A stretch of DNA of 64,000 nucleotides, taken from the NCBI GenBank assembly GCA_024434115.1, contig QMIT01000003.1:407282-471281 (forward strand), written 5' to 3'. Of the stretch, positions 27,901 through 37,244 are shown in pieces; positions within the stretch are counted from its first letter, which is position 1, and every line of letters begins with the position of its first letter. The stretch comes from Chloroflexota bacterium (GTDB taxonomy: Bacteria > Chloroflexota > Anaerolineae > Aggregatilineales > J027). Below the pieces are notes generated by a model that ran no database searches, had not been told where the DNA came from, and was given only the letters and a program-made list of their open reading frames with translations. The position numbers were made by a program, and so were the translations under genes.

Positions 27901-30900
27901 AGCTTCGCCTGTGATGGTTGGGGCGGCGGCAACAACTATAGCCCTGCTAACCCCGGCAACTTTGCCTACAACATTGATATTGACAATGGGAATGCGCTGC
28001 CGCTACGCTATACATGGCGGTTGCTTGGCCCCGGTGGCTACAATCAAGTCCTTGCCGATTCAGTCAATACGCCCATCATCCTGACCAACAATGGGGTGTT
28101 CGCTAGCCCAGCCTTTACCTTCAACAGTGCCTTCCTCGCCCCAGTTGGCGTAGATGATTTCACCCTGTGGGTGGATGTAACCGATTCTTCGAATCAAACA
28201 ACGGATTTCTGCCACCTCGAAGCGGATCTGGCGATTGGCACGTTTAATGTTGGATACACCTATACAGGCAACGCAAGCGCGGTTGCAGTGGGTCAATCTA
28301 TCTGCTTCACCAACACGTCCGGCACCAGCTTTGATGGCATTGGCGGCTTGACCTATCTGTGGAATTTTGGCACGGCGAACACCACCCTCGGAACACTGAC
28401 CAGCACCGCTGCCCAACCCGGCTGCCTTAGCTTTAACGCCGCTGGTATTTACAATGTCACGCTCGTCGGCACCAATCCTTCCGGCTCACGCACCAATGCA
28501 GCCACGCCGTTTAGTGTCACGTTTAATGTGTATCCGGCTCAAAGTCTTGCCATCAATCGCACGGGCAGCAACTTTGCGGGCACTAATCAAACATTCAATG
28601 CCATCGCCGCCAATTTGATGGGCAACCTAAGATGGCGCGGGTATGATGCCGCCAACAACCTGCTGTGGACAGTCAACAATGTCCCGCAGAATGGCAGCGT
28701 CACTCGTTTCTTTGCGAACCCCGGACTCTATACGGTTGTCGTGGATGGAAATGGCCCGCTTGGCCCAACCTCCGCCAGCCTACAATTTACGCTGATTGAC
28801 ATCAACAGCATCAGCGCGTCGTTTATTCCGTCGCTGTACGCGGGTCAAGCCCCCATGACCGTGTGTTTTACTGATACCAGCACGGGCAATAACATCACCG
28901 ATTGGGCATGGGATTTTGGCAATGGGCAGACATTGGTCTATACCAATTCCAGCATTCCTGCATCCATCTGCACTACCTATACCACCCCCGGCGGGACATT
29001 CCCGGTGACGCTGAATATCCACAGCGATGTGAGTGGCCTCGATGGTACAGCGACCAATCAGATTCGCACCTATAACCCGCTGGAAGCCTCGGCCACCTTT
29101 ACGATCACGCCCAATGGCACGGCGAACTTCTGCTTTACTGCCGTTCTACCGGTTGGTGTGAGCGTGACCAGTTGGGACTTTGGTGATACCACAACCGGAC
29201 CAGCCCAAAACACAATTTGCCACAACTTCGCGTCATCGGGCACCTATCAGGTGAGTATGCACATCACCAACGGCACCACGACAGGTATCATCACACGTCC
29301 AGTGGTCGTCAATCTCAGTAACCCGAACCCTGTTCCGGCTCTCAATGTGTCCGGCGCTTGCTCGGCCTATCGTGTAGCATCGTTCACCGTAACCAATACA
29401 GGTGATGCTATGGTTACGCCCGATCAGGTCACGATCCGTGATTTGAATGGCGTAGTGGTACTGACCGACGCAATTTTGTTGGGCGCAAATCAGAGTCAGA
29501 CATTCACAGTCTCGAATTTATCCGGCGCGGTCACGTTTAGCTCGTTGGACTTCGGTCTAACCGCTAACACCACCTGCAACTATCCACCGGATTTGACTGC
29601 TAATGGTACGTGTTCAGCCTATCGTGTGGCCTCCTTCACCATCACCAACGACGGTGGCCCCATGCCTGATCCCGATACCGCCACCATCCGCGACCTCAAC
29701 AACAATGTCGTGCTCACTCAGTCCTTCCAACTCGCGGCTAATGGCACTCAGACCTTTACCGTCAACAATCTCTCCGGCCCGGTCACCATGACCACTGGCA
29801 CGTCGGGTGTCACCGCCAACACCACCTGCAATTACCCACCCGACTTGACCGCCAACGGCACCTGCTCGGCTTATCGGGTCGCCTCCTTCACCATCACCAA
29901 CGATGGCGGCCCCATGCCTGATCCCGATACCGTCACCATCCGCGACCTCAATAACAACGTCGTCCTGACTCAATCCTTCCAACTCGCGGCTAATGGTACT
30001 CAGACTTTCACGGTCAACAATCTCTCTGGCCCGGTCACCATGACGACTGGCACGTCCGGTGTCACGGCCAACACCACCTGCAACTATCCTCCCGACTTGA
30101 CCGCCAATGGCACCTGCTCGGCCTATCGCGTGGCGTCCTTCACTATCACCAACGATGGCGGTCCCATGCCTGATCCTGATACCGTCACCATCCGCGACCT
30201 CAACAACAACGTCGTCCTCACCCAATCCTTCCAACTCGCGGCCAATGGTACTCAGACCTTTACCGTCAACAATCTCTCCGGCCCGGTCACCATGACCACT
30301 GGCACTTCCGGCGTCACGGCTAACACCACCTGCAACTATCCACCCGACTTGACTGCCAACGGCACTTGCTCGGCTTATCGGGTCGCCTCCTTCACCATCA
30401 CCAACGATGGTGGCCCCATGCCCGATCCCGATACCGTCACCATCCGCGATCTCAACAACAACGTCGTCCTCACCCAATCCTTCCAACTCGCGGCCAATGG
30501 CACTCAGACCTTTACCGTCAACAATCTCTCTGGCCCGGTCACCATGACCACTGGTACGTCGGGCGTCACGGCCAACACCACCTGCAACTATCCACCCGAC
30601 TTGACTGCCAACGGCACTTGCTCGGCCTATCGTGTCGCCTCCTTCACCATCACCAACGATGGCGGCCCCATGCCCGATCCCGATACCGTTACCATCCGCG
30701 ACTTGGACAACAATGTCGTCTCGACCCAATCCTTCCAACTGGCAGCCAATGGCACTCAGACTTTCACCGTCAACAATCTCTCTGGCCCGGTCACCATGAC
30801 CACTGGCACTTCCGGCGTCACGGCTAACACCACCTGCAACTATCCACCGGATGTCGCCGCGATTGGTATTTGCTCACCTGACCGTGTGGCCTCCTTCACT

Positions 30901-33678
30901 GTCACCAACAACGGTGGCCCCATGCCTGACCCCGACACGGTGACCATCCGTGACCGGAATGGGGTGGTCGTTTTGAGCCAACCCTTCCAACTGACCGCGA
31001 ACGGTTCCGCCGTCTTTAGTGTCAACAATATGTCCGGCCCGGTGACGTTCACGACCAGTTCAACCGCGATCACTGCTTCTGCAACATGTGAATATCCGCC
31101 AAACGTAAGTGTCTTTGGTGCCTGCAACTCGATGACCGTTTCGTTCACCATCAGCAACAGCGATGGCCCAATGATCGCGCCACAGACCTACGAAATCCGC
31201 GATAGTGCAAACAATATCGTTCGGACTGGCACATTCCAACTTGCACGTGGGGCCGCGCCGCTTACGGTATTTGTCTCACCGACGATACCGAATACCAACT
31301 ATCGTTTCGTCAGCACGGGCGACATCGGCAGCTTTGATGTACCCTTCACCTGTTATGAAACCGATGATCTGCCCCCGGCCACGCCAAATCCAAATAGCCC
31401 GACCAGCCTTGTACCGACCATTAAATTCCCGGTGGTCAATGGCACAACGGGCACGGTCTATGATGATGTCAGCCCTTCAGCGCCTTGGCGACCCGTCCCC
31501 GGCTGCGGCTACCAGTGCGTAACCTTCCAAGTCTATCACACCAACCGCACAGGTGATTGGGAAATCTTCCGTCTCGGTGACTATCCCGGTCAACCTGACG
31601 CGAACCCGAATCTGTCGCGTGGCGAGGGTGAAAGCGTGGATGATGTCGCCCCCAGCCGCTCACCCAATGGTGAATGGATCGCCTTTGCCAGCAACCGTGA
31701 TGGCAACTGGGAACTCTATGTCAGCCGTACCGATGGCTCCGAACTGCATCGTGTGACCTTTAATTCCGTTGCAATTGATACCGACCCTGCTTGGGGGCCA
31801 AACAATACACTGGTATTTGAGACCACCCGCGATGGCAACTGGGAACTGTATCTGCTCGACCTTTCGACAGGCGTGGAAATGCGTCTGACCGATGATGCCG
31901 CCACCGACATCAATCCGTTCTGGTCACCCGATGGCTCTAAACTGGTCTTCCAAAGTGACCGCAGCGGCAAGTGGCAACTCTATGAACTGAACCTCGCCAC
32001 GATGGAAACCACCCTCCTGAGCGATGGGCAGGGTGAAGACGTTGACCCGGCTTACTCGGCGAAGGGTGATCGTATCGCCTTCCGTTCGACCCGCGAAGGT
32101 AGCGCCAACGCCATCATCTTTGTGATGGATACCAACGGTGGTGCGCCAGTAGCCATTTCCGACGTGGCGGGCGATGCGACCAATCACACTTGGTCAACCG
32201 ACGATTCACTCATCGCCTATCAATCGAATCTCGATGGCGACCTTGATGTCTACGTCTATGATTTCGGCAGCGGCACTACCCGCCAAATCACCGACAACGC
32301 GATTGCCGACTATGCTCCAACATGGGTCTGCGGCACGAATGAGTTGATCTTTACCTCCGACGTAATGGGCAACCCGGACATCTTCGAGACCAATGCGTTG
32401 CCAATTGATGCGCCTGCTATCAAGGTTGAAGATGTGGCGCTGCAATTGACCGACGAACCTGCTGATGACGTGTACCCACAGAGCTTCCCGGCGGAAGAAA
32501 ACGCCAGCCGTGAAGGTAAAGTACCCGCCGCCAGTATGGAAGGTATTCCGGGTATCCAAACCGACTACCTACATCCTGAACTGGATGTGACCCCGATTGA
32601 CCCAACCGATGAAAACGGCGAGGGTGTCGAAGCTATGAAGGTAAATGGGTGCTCGGCGCTGGCCTGTGTGGATTCGCTGCTCTATCACACCAATCAAACC
32701 AACGATTGGGAAATCTTCCGGCTCGATCTGGATGGACTCAGCCCAGTAGCCGAAGCCAATCTGTCACGCGGTATTGGGGAAGGCATCCATGATGTCGCCC
32801 CCACCCGTTCTCCCAATGGCGATTATGTGGCCTTTGCCAGTAACCGTGACGGCAATTGGGAACTCTATATCGCCTCAGCCGATGGCTCGTTTGTCCAGCG
32901 TGCCACCTTTAATGAAGGGGTGGATACCGATCCCGTTTGGGCACCCAATGGCGAAAGCCTCGTGTTTGAATCTAACCGCGATGGCAATTGGGAACTGTAT
33001 TCGCTCGATTTAGCGACAGGTCAGGTCATGCGTCTGACGGTGGATGAGAGCAGTGACATCAATCCCTTCTGGTCACCTGCCTCCGGTTCCATCGTGTTCC
33101 AGAGTGACCGCACTGGTCAATGGCAACTCTATGCGCTCAATATGAGCACCTACGAAACCACGCTCCTCAGCGACGGCACTGGCAACGACTATGATCCGGT
33201 ATATTCAAACGCTGGTGACTATATCGCCTTCCGTTCGGATCGTCAGGGTGGCAGTGTTCTATTTGTTATGGACAAGAGCGGCGCGAACGTCACCGCGATT
33301 TCCGATGCTGCCGGTAACGCCAGCAATGCCACATGGTATAACGATGATGAACTCCTTGCCTATCAATCGGATGTTGATGGTGACATGGACATCTATGTCT
33401 ACGAATTCAATACGGGCGAAACCCGTCAAGTCACCGCCAATGGGGTCGCGGATTATGCCCCCACATGGGCCTGCGACGCACCCAACGTCGTCTTTACCTC
33501 GAATGTGTTAGGTGCGCCAGACCTCTTCGTCACCCCGGCCCTGCCCATCACGGCAAGTTCGGTGGATGTAGCCCTCAACACCAATCAATTGACTTTCGGC
33601 GTGGGTGATAACCTCTACCCGGAAAATACCCCGAATGAGGAAAACGCCAGCCGCGAGAACTATCTGCCCACCCGGTAA
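25000..33678 (+). CDS. Giant secreted multi-domain protein: PKD domains, 84-residue repeats, two TolB-like beta-propellers
   Basis: 2892 residues. The ATG at 25000 has GGAGG 11 bases upstream and opens a signal peptide (hydrophobic about 11-28), preferred to a GTG six codons earlier. A Pro/Thr-rich linker (about 45-80) follows. Residues about 110-1433 contain some 14 PKD-like beta domains (WNFGDG, WSFDFGDG, WAWDFGNG and similar). Residues about 1444-2120 are eight 84-residue repeats, the central five nearly identical. Two tandem PD40/TolB-like propellers follow (about 2167-2507 and 2555-2892), each with NRDGNWELY blades and ending in EENASRE. No membrane anchor or sortase motif is seen. The protein is probably extracellular or wall-associated, with roles in adhesion or polymer binding. 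That function is inferred. Confidence 0.88.
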   Translation: MRYSYKRLFFNLLIILTILVTGTLGGVQGLLKDSQPQTALADDPPTQTPTPEPPPPTDGNEGDNTTDPTATTETPVAEPTEGVISVDTAASEDEGGIQAQQTYCQMDIGNSNDTNPYTYTFTALHSPDILNYAWNFGDGFTATGPGPHAITYTAAGVKAITLNCDALPQLTGSISITTPPNAAFTLNPSNYMGLLPITVQTFNSSTPSGLTYLWQVTAQPVGDPTVYPSPTTQNASWSFSYYGAYTIQLTVTDGAGLFSILSRSVALNAPQPSANFSMVPSDGTAPLTVTIVPEDLGTGPITSWSFDFGDGTPVQTFTQAAAPAPFNHTYTANGPLPNHTYDVVMTYTGPGGSGTVTRQVGVYPSGQVVVASFTYQFTGNNPGGQIEVCFTNTSSGPILHNRWNFGDGTPVTEDNNTIVCHLFANQGLFTVILTVDDGGTPTPASSTDTQTLSVVSAPIASFTSTPSGAITWGTNVNFTDTSTGAITAWSWDFNGDGVEDSNLQNPTNIPVGNILGNITLGGNPIRLTVTGPGGSSYAEMTITVNLLQLTCGITGDFDILPGDPAQTYNSNVGNINGRTVTYNWTVTGVGAGLPITGAGPTINVDWAAIGFGSFQLEFTATTPDGASCADSQTVTRSWPPLNCLMGTTTPDLPNPLYPDNRTYTFSANVQNLNGRTPLTYRWIVNGTTVPGETGPTYAWANTDTTIGPVTIRYEVDVDNGVGYTPATATCFEQQTFTRTDWPTLSCTNITGLSPVVPVNATNGNLVNRSYTANVDPNTIAGRPISYEWTISDGTIIAPNPNPNLPAVSASNQATVRWNTTAGQIAPAAADDVIEVIVRVYDMSGTVLLSSCPLMTLNVAVQYNHLTCNAPGGDTTPVVGETVGYTPNIVNPYGRAITYAWELEIWNGTAYVPFATSATNPYNITFPNVGEQYRLRYTATAAANGSIPGETCTPSPWRVLTVQGTTGVSFACDGWGGGNNYSPANPGNFAYNIDIDNGNALPLRYTWRLLGPGGYNQVLADSVNTPIILTNNGVFASPAFTFNSAFLAPVGVDDFTLWVDVTDSSNQTTDFCHLEADLAIGTFNVGYTYTGNASAVAVGQSICFTNTSGTSFDGIGGLTYLWNFGTANTTLGTLTSTAAQPGCLSFNAAGIYNVTLVGTNPSGSRTNAATPFSVTFNVYPAQSLAINRTGSNFAGTNQTFNAIAANLMGNLRWRGYDAANNLLWTVNNVPQNGSVTRFFANPGLYTVVVDGNGPLGPTSASLQFTLIDINSISASFIPSLYAGQAPMTVCFTDTSTGNNITDWAWDFGNGQTLVYTNSSIPASICTTYTTPGGTFPVTLNIHSDVSGLDGTATNQIRTYNPLEASATFTITPNGTANFCFTAVLPVGVSVTSWDFGDTTTGPAQNTICHNFASSGTYQVSMHITNGTTTGIITRPVVVNLSNPNPVPALNVSGACSAYRVASFTVTNTGDAMVTPDQVTIRDLNGVVVLTDAILLGANQSQTFTVSNLSGAVTFSSLDFGLTANTTCNYPPDLTANGTCSAYRVASFTITNDGGPMPDPDTATIRDLNNNVVLTQSFQLAANGTQTFTVNNLSGPVTMTTGTSGVTANTTCNYPPDLTANGTCSAYRVASFTITNDGGPMPDPDTVTIRDLNNNVVLTQSFQLAANGTQTFTVNNLSGPVTMTTGTSGVTANTTCNYPPDLTANGTCSAYRVASFTITNDGGPMPDPDTVTIRDLNNNVVLTQSFQLAANGTQTFTVNNLSGPVTMTTGTSGVTANTTCNYPPDLTANGTCSAYRVASFTITNDGGPMPDPDTVTIRDLNNNVVLTQSFQLAANGTQTFTVNNLSGPVTMTTGTSGVTANTTCNYPPDLTANGTCSAYRVASFTITNDGGPMPDPDTVTIRDLDNNVVSTQSFQLAANGTQTFTVNNLSGPVTMTTGTSGVTANTTCNYPPDVAAIGICSPDRVASFTVTNNGGPMPDPDTVTIRDRNGVVVLSQPFQLTANGSAVFSVNNMSGPVTFTTSSTAITASATCEYPPNVSVFGACNSMTVSFTISNSDGPMIAPQTYEIRDSANNIVRTGTFQLARGAAPLTVFVSPTIPNTNYRFVSTGDIGSFDVPFTCYETDDLPPATPNPNSPTSLVPTIKFPVVNGTTGTVYDDVSPSAPWRPVPGCGYQCVTFQVYHTNRTGDWEIFRLGDYPGQPDANPNLSRGEGESVDDVAPSRSPNGEWIAFASNRDGNWELYVSRTDGSELHRVTFNSVAIDTDPAWGPNNTLVFETTRDGNWELYLLDLSTGVEMRLTDDAATDINPFWSPDGSKLVFQSDRSGKWQLYELNLATMETTLLSDGQGEDVDPAYSAKGDRIAFRSTREGSANAIIFVMDTNGGAPVAISDVAGDATNHTWSTDDSLIAYQSNLDGDLDVYVYDFGSGTTRQITDNAIADYAPTWVCGTNELIFTSDVMGNPDIFETNALPIDAPAIKVEDVALQLTDEPADDVYPQSFPAEENASREGKVPAASMEGIPGIQTDYLHPELDVTPIDPTDENGEGVEAMKVNGCSALACVDSLLYHTNQTNDWEIFRLDLDGLSPVAEANLSRGIGEGIHDVAPTRSPNGDYVAFASNRDGNWELYIASADGSFVQRATFNEGVDTDPVWAPNGESLVFESNRDGNWELYSLDLATGQVMRLTVDESSDINPFWSPASGSIVFQSDRTGQWQLYALNMSTYETTLLSDGTGNDYDPVYSNAGDYIAFRSDRQGGSVLFVMDKSGANVTAISDAAGNASNATWYNDDELLAYQSDVDGDMDIYVYEFNTGETRQVTANGVADYAPTWACDAPNVVFTSNVLGAPDLFVTPALPITASSVDVALNTNQLTFGVGDNLYPENTPNEENASRENYLPTR
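29581..30840 (+). repeat. Five tandem 252-bp repeats (84 residues each) inside the giant protein gene
   Basis: Units start at 29581, 29833, 30085, 30337 and 30589. Copies 2, 3 and 4 have identical protein sequence but differ in DNA at many third positions. Copy 1 has Ala for Val and copy 5 carries Asp for Asn and Ser for Leu. Each unit starts YPPDLTANGTCSAYR and ends TANTTCN, with one Cys at each end of the unit. Diverged copies flank the array (about 29329-29580, 30841-31092 and 31093-31360). Confidence 0.95.
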
Positions 33679-33722
33679 TCGGTGAGCAGCAATCAGGGCA
33701 GGGTTTTGAATCCTGCCCATTT

Positions 33723-33756
33723 AAACAGGTGGTGTGTAGCCGCCTGTTTTTGTTTT
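33723..33756 (+). terminator. Intrinsic terminator after the giant protein gene
   Basis: Stem AAACAGGTGG with CCGCCTGTTT (one G-T pair), 7-base loop, then a T-rich run. Another stem (GGGCAGG with CCTGCCC, 33696-33718) lies just upstream. Confidence 0.8.
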
Positions 33757-33846
33757 GTTTAACATCGGATGAGAAGGTGGTTTCAGTAGCCATAAATTCC
33801 ACTATACTGTTCAACAAAAATGATGTGTTAGCAAAGTAGACCTATC

Positions 33847-35133
33847 ATGATTGTGGCACGGTCATTTTTGGCGATTGGCAGCAGCATCCTTTTACTGATG
33901 AGTGGCATGTTGGTCTTCGCCCGAAGGCATCCTTCTGAAGCGCGTCTGGTCGCCCACTCGGATTTTTGGGACGGTGGTAGTGACATTCATCTACGCATCC
34001 CCGGCACGGATTACGATGCCAATTTGACTCACCATCCGGCTCATGACACTCAACCTACATGGTCACCGGATGGCAAATGGATCGCTTTTGTCTCGGATCG
34101 AGAAACGACGCGCCCCGGCGGACATGCCCTCAACGCCATGTATGTGATGCGGCCCAATGGCAGTGCTTTACAAAAGGTCGGCTTATCTTCGCCTGCTACG
34201 GGAACGCGCGTGATTAGCTGGTCAGCCGACAGCCAGTGGCTCTATTCGCGGTATATCACACGTGGTTGGTGGGACAGCTATGTGGTGCGAATTCAGGATG
34301 GTTACACCGAAACCCTGCGCCACGACGCCACCTTTACCTTATATGCCGCATGGTCGCCTGACAATGATCGGATTGCCTATCGTACAGGCATGGACGATGA
34401 TCCCCTCATCTCGATTGGGCAGGCCATTCCCAATGGGGAAGGCGGGATAATGGAAACCCAAGTTCTGCTCAACAGCGAAGATTTTATAGATTATCTGGTA
34501 TGGTCGCCGGACGGACAGCAAATCGCCTTCATTAGCCACACGCGCTCCACCATACAAACCTATAAACTGCATCTTTTGACGGTTGGTGAGCAACAAGCCC
34601 AATTGCTCTTCTCTAGTTCCCGCCCTTTTTTAGACGTTATCTGGACAGGGGAATCCATCAGTTTTTTGAATACCGATGGTCAGACTGTCGCGCTTCACAC
34701 CGTTTCGCCGGATACCCTTGTTGTTATGCCCTTGCCCATCCTCGCGTTACCCGGTCAATATGGCAGATTGGCATGGTCAGATCGTCAGCAATCGCTCGTT
34801 TTTGTGAACTACAATCAGGGCCAAAACACCATCTATCGCTTAAATCTGGATGGCAGTGAGCGGAAAACCCTTTACCAGAGCAGCACCCCAATTCAGCGAA
34901 TTACATGGTCATCCGATGGGGAATGGATTTTTTTGGGGACAGGCTATCGGGAGCAAACCCAACTCTATCAGATGCGTCCCGATGGGAGCGACCTCACCTA
35001 TCTGACGGATGTCGCCTTTGATTGGGATATTCCCCTTTCGCCACCCATTGATAAAACATGGCAAAGCGGACTACTTATCGGCTTCGCTATCTTAATGGGC
35101 AGTTTGGCAATCCTGCGGTATCGTTTTAGGTGA
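33847..35133 (+). CDS. Membrane-anchored TolB/PD40-type beta-propeller protein
   Basis: 428 residues. An N-terminal hydrophobic segment (about 5-25) acts as a signal anchor, and a second one sits at the C-terminus (about 405-422, followed by RYRFR). Between them are several PD40 blades (PTWSPDGKWIAFVSDR, LVWSPDGQQIAFIS, ITWSSDGEWIFLG). The blades resemble those of the upstream giant protein, so the two may be related by descent. It probably exposes a propeller outside the membrane. Ligand and partner are unknown. No catalytic motif is seen. Confidence 0.75.
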   Translation: MIVARSFLAIGSSILLLMSGMLVFARRHPSEARLVAHSDFWDGGSDIHLRIPGTDYDANLTHHPAHDTQPTWSPDGKWIAFVSDRETTRPGGHALNAMYVMRPNGSALQKVGLSSPATGTRVISWSADSQWLYSRYITRGWWDSYVVRIQDGYTETLRHDATFTLYAAWSPDNDRIAYRTGMDDDPLISIGQAIPNGEGGIMETQVLLNSEDFIDYLVWSPDGQQIAFISHTRSTIQTYKLHLLTVGEQQAQLLFSSSRPFLDVIWTGESISFLNTDGQTVALHTVSPDTLVVMPLPILALPGQYGRLAWSDRQQSLVFVNYNQGQNTIYRLNLDGSERKTLYQSSTPIQRITWSSDGEWIFLGTGYREQTQLYQMRPDGSDLTYLTDVAFDWDIPLSPPIDKTWQSGLLIGFAILMGSLAILRYRFR

Positions 35134-35170
35134 GCTAGAAAATTAGGTATGAGGTCAAAAATAAACACTT

Positions 35171-35581
35171 ATGAAACGCATTGGAAGTTGTGCGATTACT
35201 ACCCCCGATGATGTGGATACGCTGCAATTTGATTGGGGAATTATCCACATGTTGAGTGAAGAACGGGTCACCGGGGCGACGAGTTTTAGCTTCGGGCGTG
35301 TTTTGTTACAACCGGGGCAGGGGCATGTCCGCCATAATCACCCGCTGGCCGACGAAATTATTTATGTAGTGTCAGGCGAGGCCGATCAAATGTTGGACGA
35401 TCAACCCCCGGTTCGCATCAAATCCGGCGATTGCATCTGGATTCCCAAAGGGGTCTTTCATTCCACCATCAATCGCGCCGAGCAACCGATTGAATTGATT
35501 GTGGTCTATGCCCCCGCTGGTTCGGAACAAGCATTGCGTCAAGACCCAGCGGTCAAAATTACACCCGCCAAAAACAAATAA
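35171..35581 (+). CDS. Cupin-domain protein
   Basis: 136-residue single cupin barrel. The first metal motif region reads GHVRHNHPLADEIIYVVSGE and the second GDCIWIPKGVFHST, giving His and Glu ligands at the expected places. Cupins of this kind bind a metal and act as small isomerases, dioxygenases or sensors. No substrate can be named. A terminator follows directly, which separates it from the catabolic island. Confidence 0.8.
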   Translation: MKRIGSCAITTPDDVDTLQFDWGIIHMLSEERVTGATSFSFGRVLLQPGQGHVRHNHPLADEIIYVVSGEADQMLDDQPPVRIKSGDCIWIPKGVFHSTINRAEQPIELIVVYAPAGSEQALRQDPAVKITPAKNK

Positions 35582-35608
35582 TTTTCCCTGAAAAAAGTAA
35601 AACAGACA

Positions 35609-35640
35609 AAGGACGAGCGTTGGCCCGTCCTTATTATTTT
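35609..35640 (+). terminator. Intrinsic terminator after the cupin gene
   Basis: AAGGACG pairs with CGTCCTT, with a short inner GC pairing, followed by TTATTATTTT. Confidence 0.75.
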
Positions 35641-35767
35641 CTTAAAAAACATTAGTTTGGGTCACTTTTTTCATAACTTACTTTAAAAAATGAAATAAGT
35701 TCCGCCAAAATTTTCTCATCTTTTTTGTTGCATAAAGCAACTAGCGCTGATATGATTATTTGTATAG

Positions 35768-35789
35768 GATGTACATTGACAAGTACATC
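35768..35789. promoter_or_regulatory. Inverted repeat upstream of ROK regulator, candidate operator
   Basis: GATGTAC and GTACATC form a perfect 7-8-7 inverted repeat of 22 bases, 22 bases before the open start of the ROK gene. The spacer contains a TTGACA (35776-35781) that fits a -35 element, so binding here could block transcription. No clear -10 is seen 16-18 bases downstream. ROK repressors commonly bind palindromes of this size, and autoregulation is an inference. Confidence 0.45.
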
Positions 35790-35811
35790 ATGAGCTAGAG
35801 TTTTTGATTTT

Positions 35812-37155
35812 TTGTTTTTAGGAACTTATTTTTCTTTGAAAAATTCATCAGCCCCTTCTGCGCTTAATAATCAGCAGCAGGTTTATGGTACCTTACCTCT
35901 AAAACTTTCTGTGCCACAAACCAAAGCTGTTGAAATCATTCGTCAGGTTGGTACCCTCTCTCGTACCGAACTGGCCGATAGTATTGGCTGTTCCCGTTCC
36001 CAGATCACCTCAGTTGTTGGCAACCTGATTGAACTTGGCATTCTTCACGAAATTGGCGATGGCAAATCCAGTGGAGGCCGACGACCACGAGTCCTCAGTT
36101 TTAATGCGGATTTTGGTTACGTAGTAGGTGTTGACCTCGGGGCGACCAGCCTTGATATAGCACTCGCCAATTTTGAAGGACAGGTGATAGACCGCCAATA
36201 CGTGGTCATTGACGTGCGTGATGGCCCAGACATGGTGTTAGGCATCATTTGCAAACTGGTGTTAGAGCAAATTGAGCGTCACCACATCCCATTAGAAAAA
36301 ATCTGCGCTTTTGGCATTGGTGTACCCGGCCCGGTTGAATTCTCGACGGGTTTGTTGATTGCACCCCCCATTATGCCCGGCTGGGAAGCCTATCCTATCA
36401 GTGACTTTATCCATAAAACCTTTCCTAGTGCGCTAGTCATCGTGGACAACGATGTCAATGTCATGGCGCTGGGTGAATTACGGGCCGGGGCTGGGGCGAA
36501 TGAACGCAATTTCTTGTTCATCAAAGTTGGCACAGGGATCGGATGTGGGATTGTCTGTAACGGTGCCATTTATCGGGGAGCAGATGGGTGTGCTGGCGAC
36601 ATCGGCCATATCTGTGTTGACCAAAATGGCCCCACCTGTCACTGTGGCAATATCGGCTGCCTCGAGGCAATGGCGGCTGGCCCAGCGATTGCGGCGCGTG
36701 CTATCTTAGCCGTGCGTGATCAAAAAAGCGCCATTCTTGCCCGCCATCTCGAAGCCCAAAATGGAATTTTAACCGCTGAAGAAGTCAGCATGGCAGGCTC
36801 ACAAGGCGACCCAGTAGCCAACGAAATTATCCGCGAAAGTGGACGTATGATAGGCGAGGTCTTGGCAAGCCTTGTCAATTTTTTCAACCCCAGCCTAATT
36901 CTCATTGGCGGCGGGGTCAGCCGCATTGGGCCGCAATTTTTGGCTTCGATTCGGCGTGGTGTGCTGCACCGCTCACTGGCCCTTTCAACCCGTTACCTGC
37001 GTATTGATACCTCACCGATGGGATCAGACGCAGGCATCGTCGGCGCGATAATGCTGGCCCTTGACCACATCTTTACCTATGAAGGTCAAGAGCTTCCTCC
37101 GTTTTTGAAATCTTCAGTGGGGCAGAGTACCCACCCTTGGAAAGTATCTGGTTGA
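35812..37155 (+). CDS. ROK-family transcriptional regulator with intact sugar-kinase fold
   Basis: 447 residues at most. The N-terminal winged helix (about 35-85: [20 protein letters not shown]) is followed by a ROK domain. [10 protein letters not shown] (ATP loop), [12 protein letters not shown] with the catalytic-type Asp, and the zinc motif [10 protein letters not shown] are intact, so sugar or phospho-sugar sensing and even kinase activity are possible. The start is uncertain: the TTG at 35812 lacks a ribosome site, and the frame is open from 35794. It heads the ABC importer and catabolic genes and probably controls them. Thermotoga inositol genes are also under a ROK protein. Confidence 0.85.
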   Translation: MFLGTYFSLKNSSAPSALNNQQQVYGTLPLKLSVPQTKAVEIIRQVGTLSRTELADSIGCSRSQITSVVGNLIELGILHEIGDGKSSGGRRPRVLSFNADFGYVVGVDLGATSLDIALANFEGQVIDRQYVVIDVRDGPDMVLGIICKLVLEQIERHHIPLEKICAFGIGVPGPVEFSTGLLIAPPIMPGWEAYPISDFIHKTFPSALVIVDNDVNVMALGELRAGAGANERNFLFIKVGTGIGCGIVCNGAIYRGADGCAGDIGHICVDQNGPTCHCGNIGCLEAMAAGPAIAARAILAVRDQKSAILARHLEAQNGILTAEEVSMAGSQGDPVANEIIRESGRMIGEVLASLVNFFNPSLILIGGGVSRIGPQFLASIRRGVLHRSLALSTRYLRIDTSPMGSDAGIVGAIMLALDHIFTYEGQELPPFLKSSVGQSTHPWKVSG

Positions 37156-37244
37156 ATCGAAGAAGGAGGCCAATATCGAGCGATACCTGTTCACAAAGCT
37201 ATCACTACAAAAAGCAGAGTAGAAGCGAGTTTGGGAGAAAAAAT

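Noticed and set aside
29614-30738. 374-codon open frame on the - strand inside the 252-bp repeats
   Set aside because: It mirrors the repeat and codon bias of the + strand gene, has no ribosome site and no family-like content. It is a shadow of the repeat array.
29581-30840. CRISPR-like direct repeats
   Set aside because: Units are 252 bases, coding, contiguous and without spacers.
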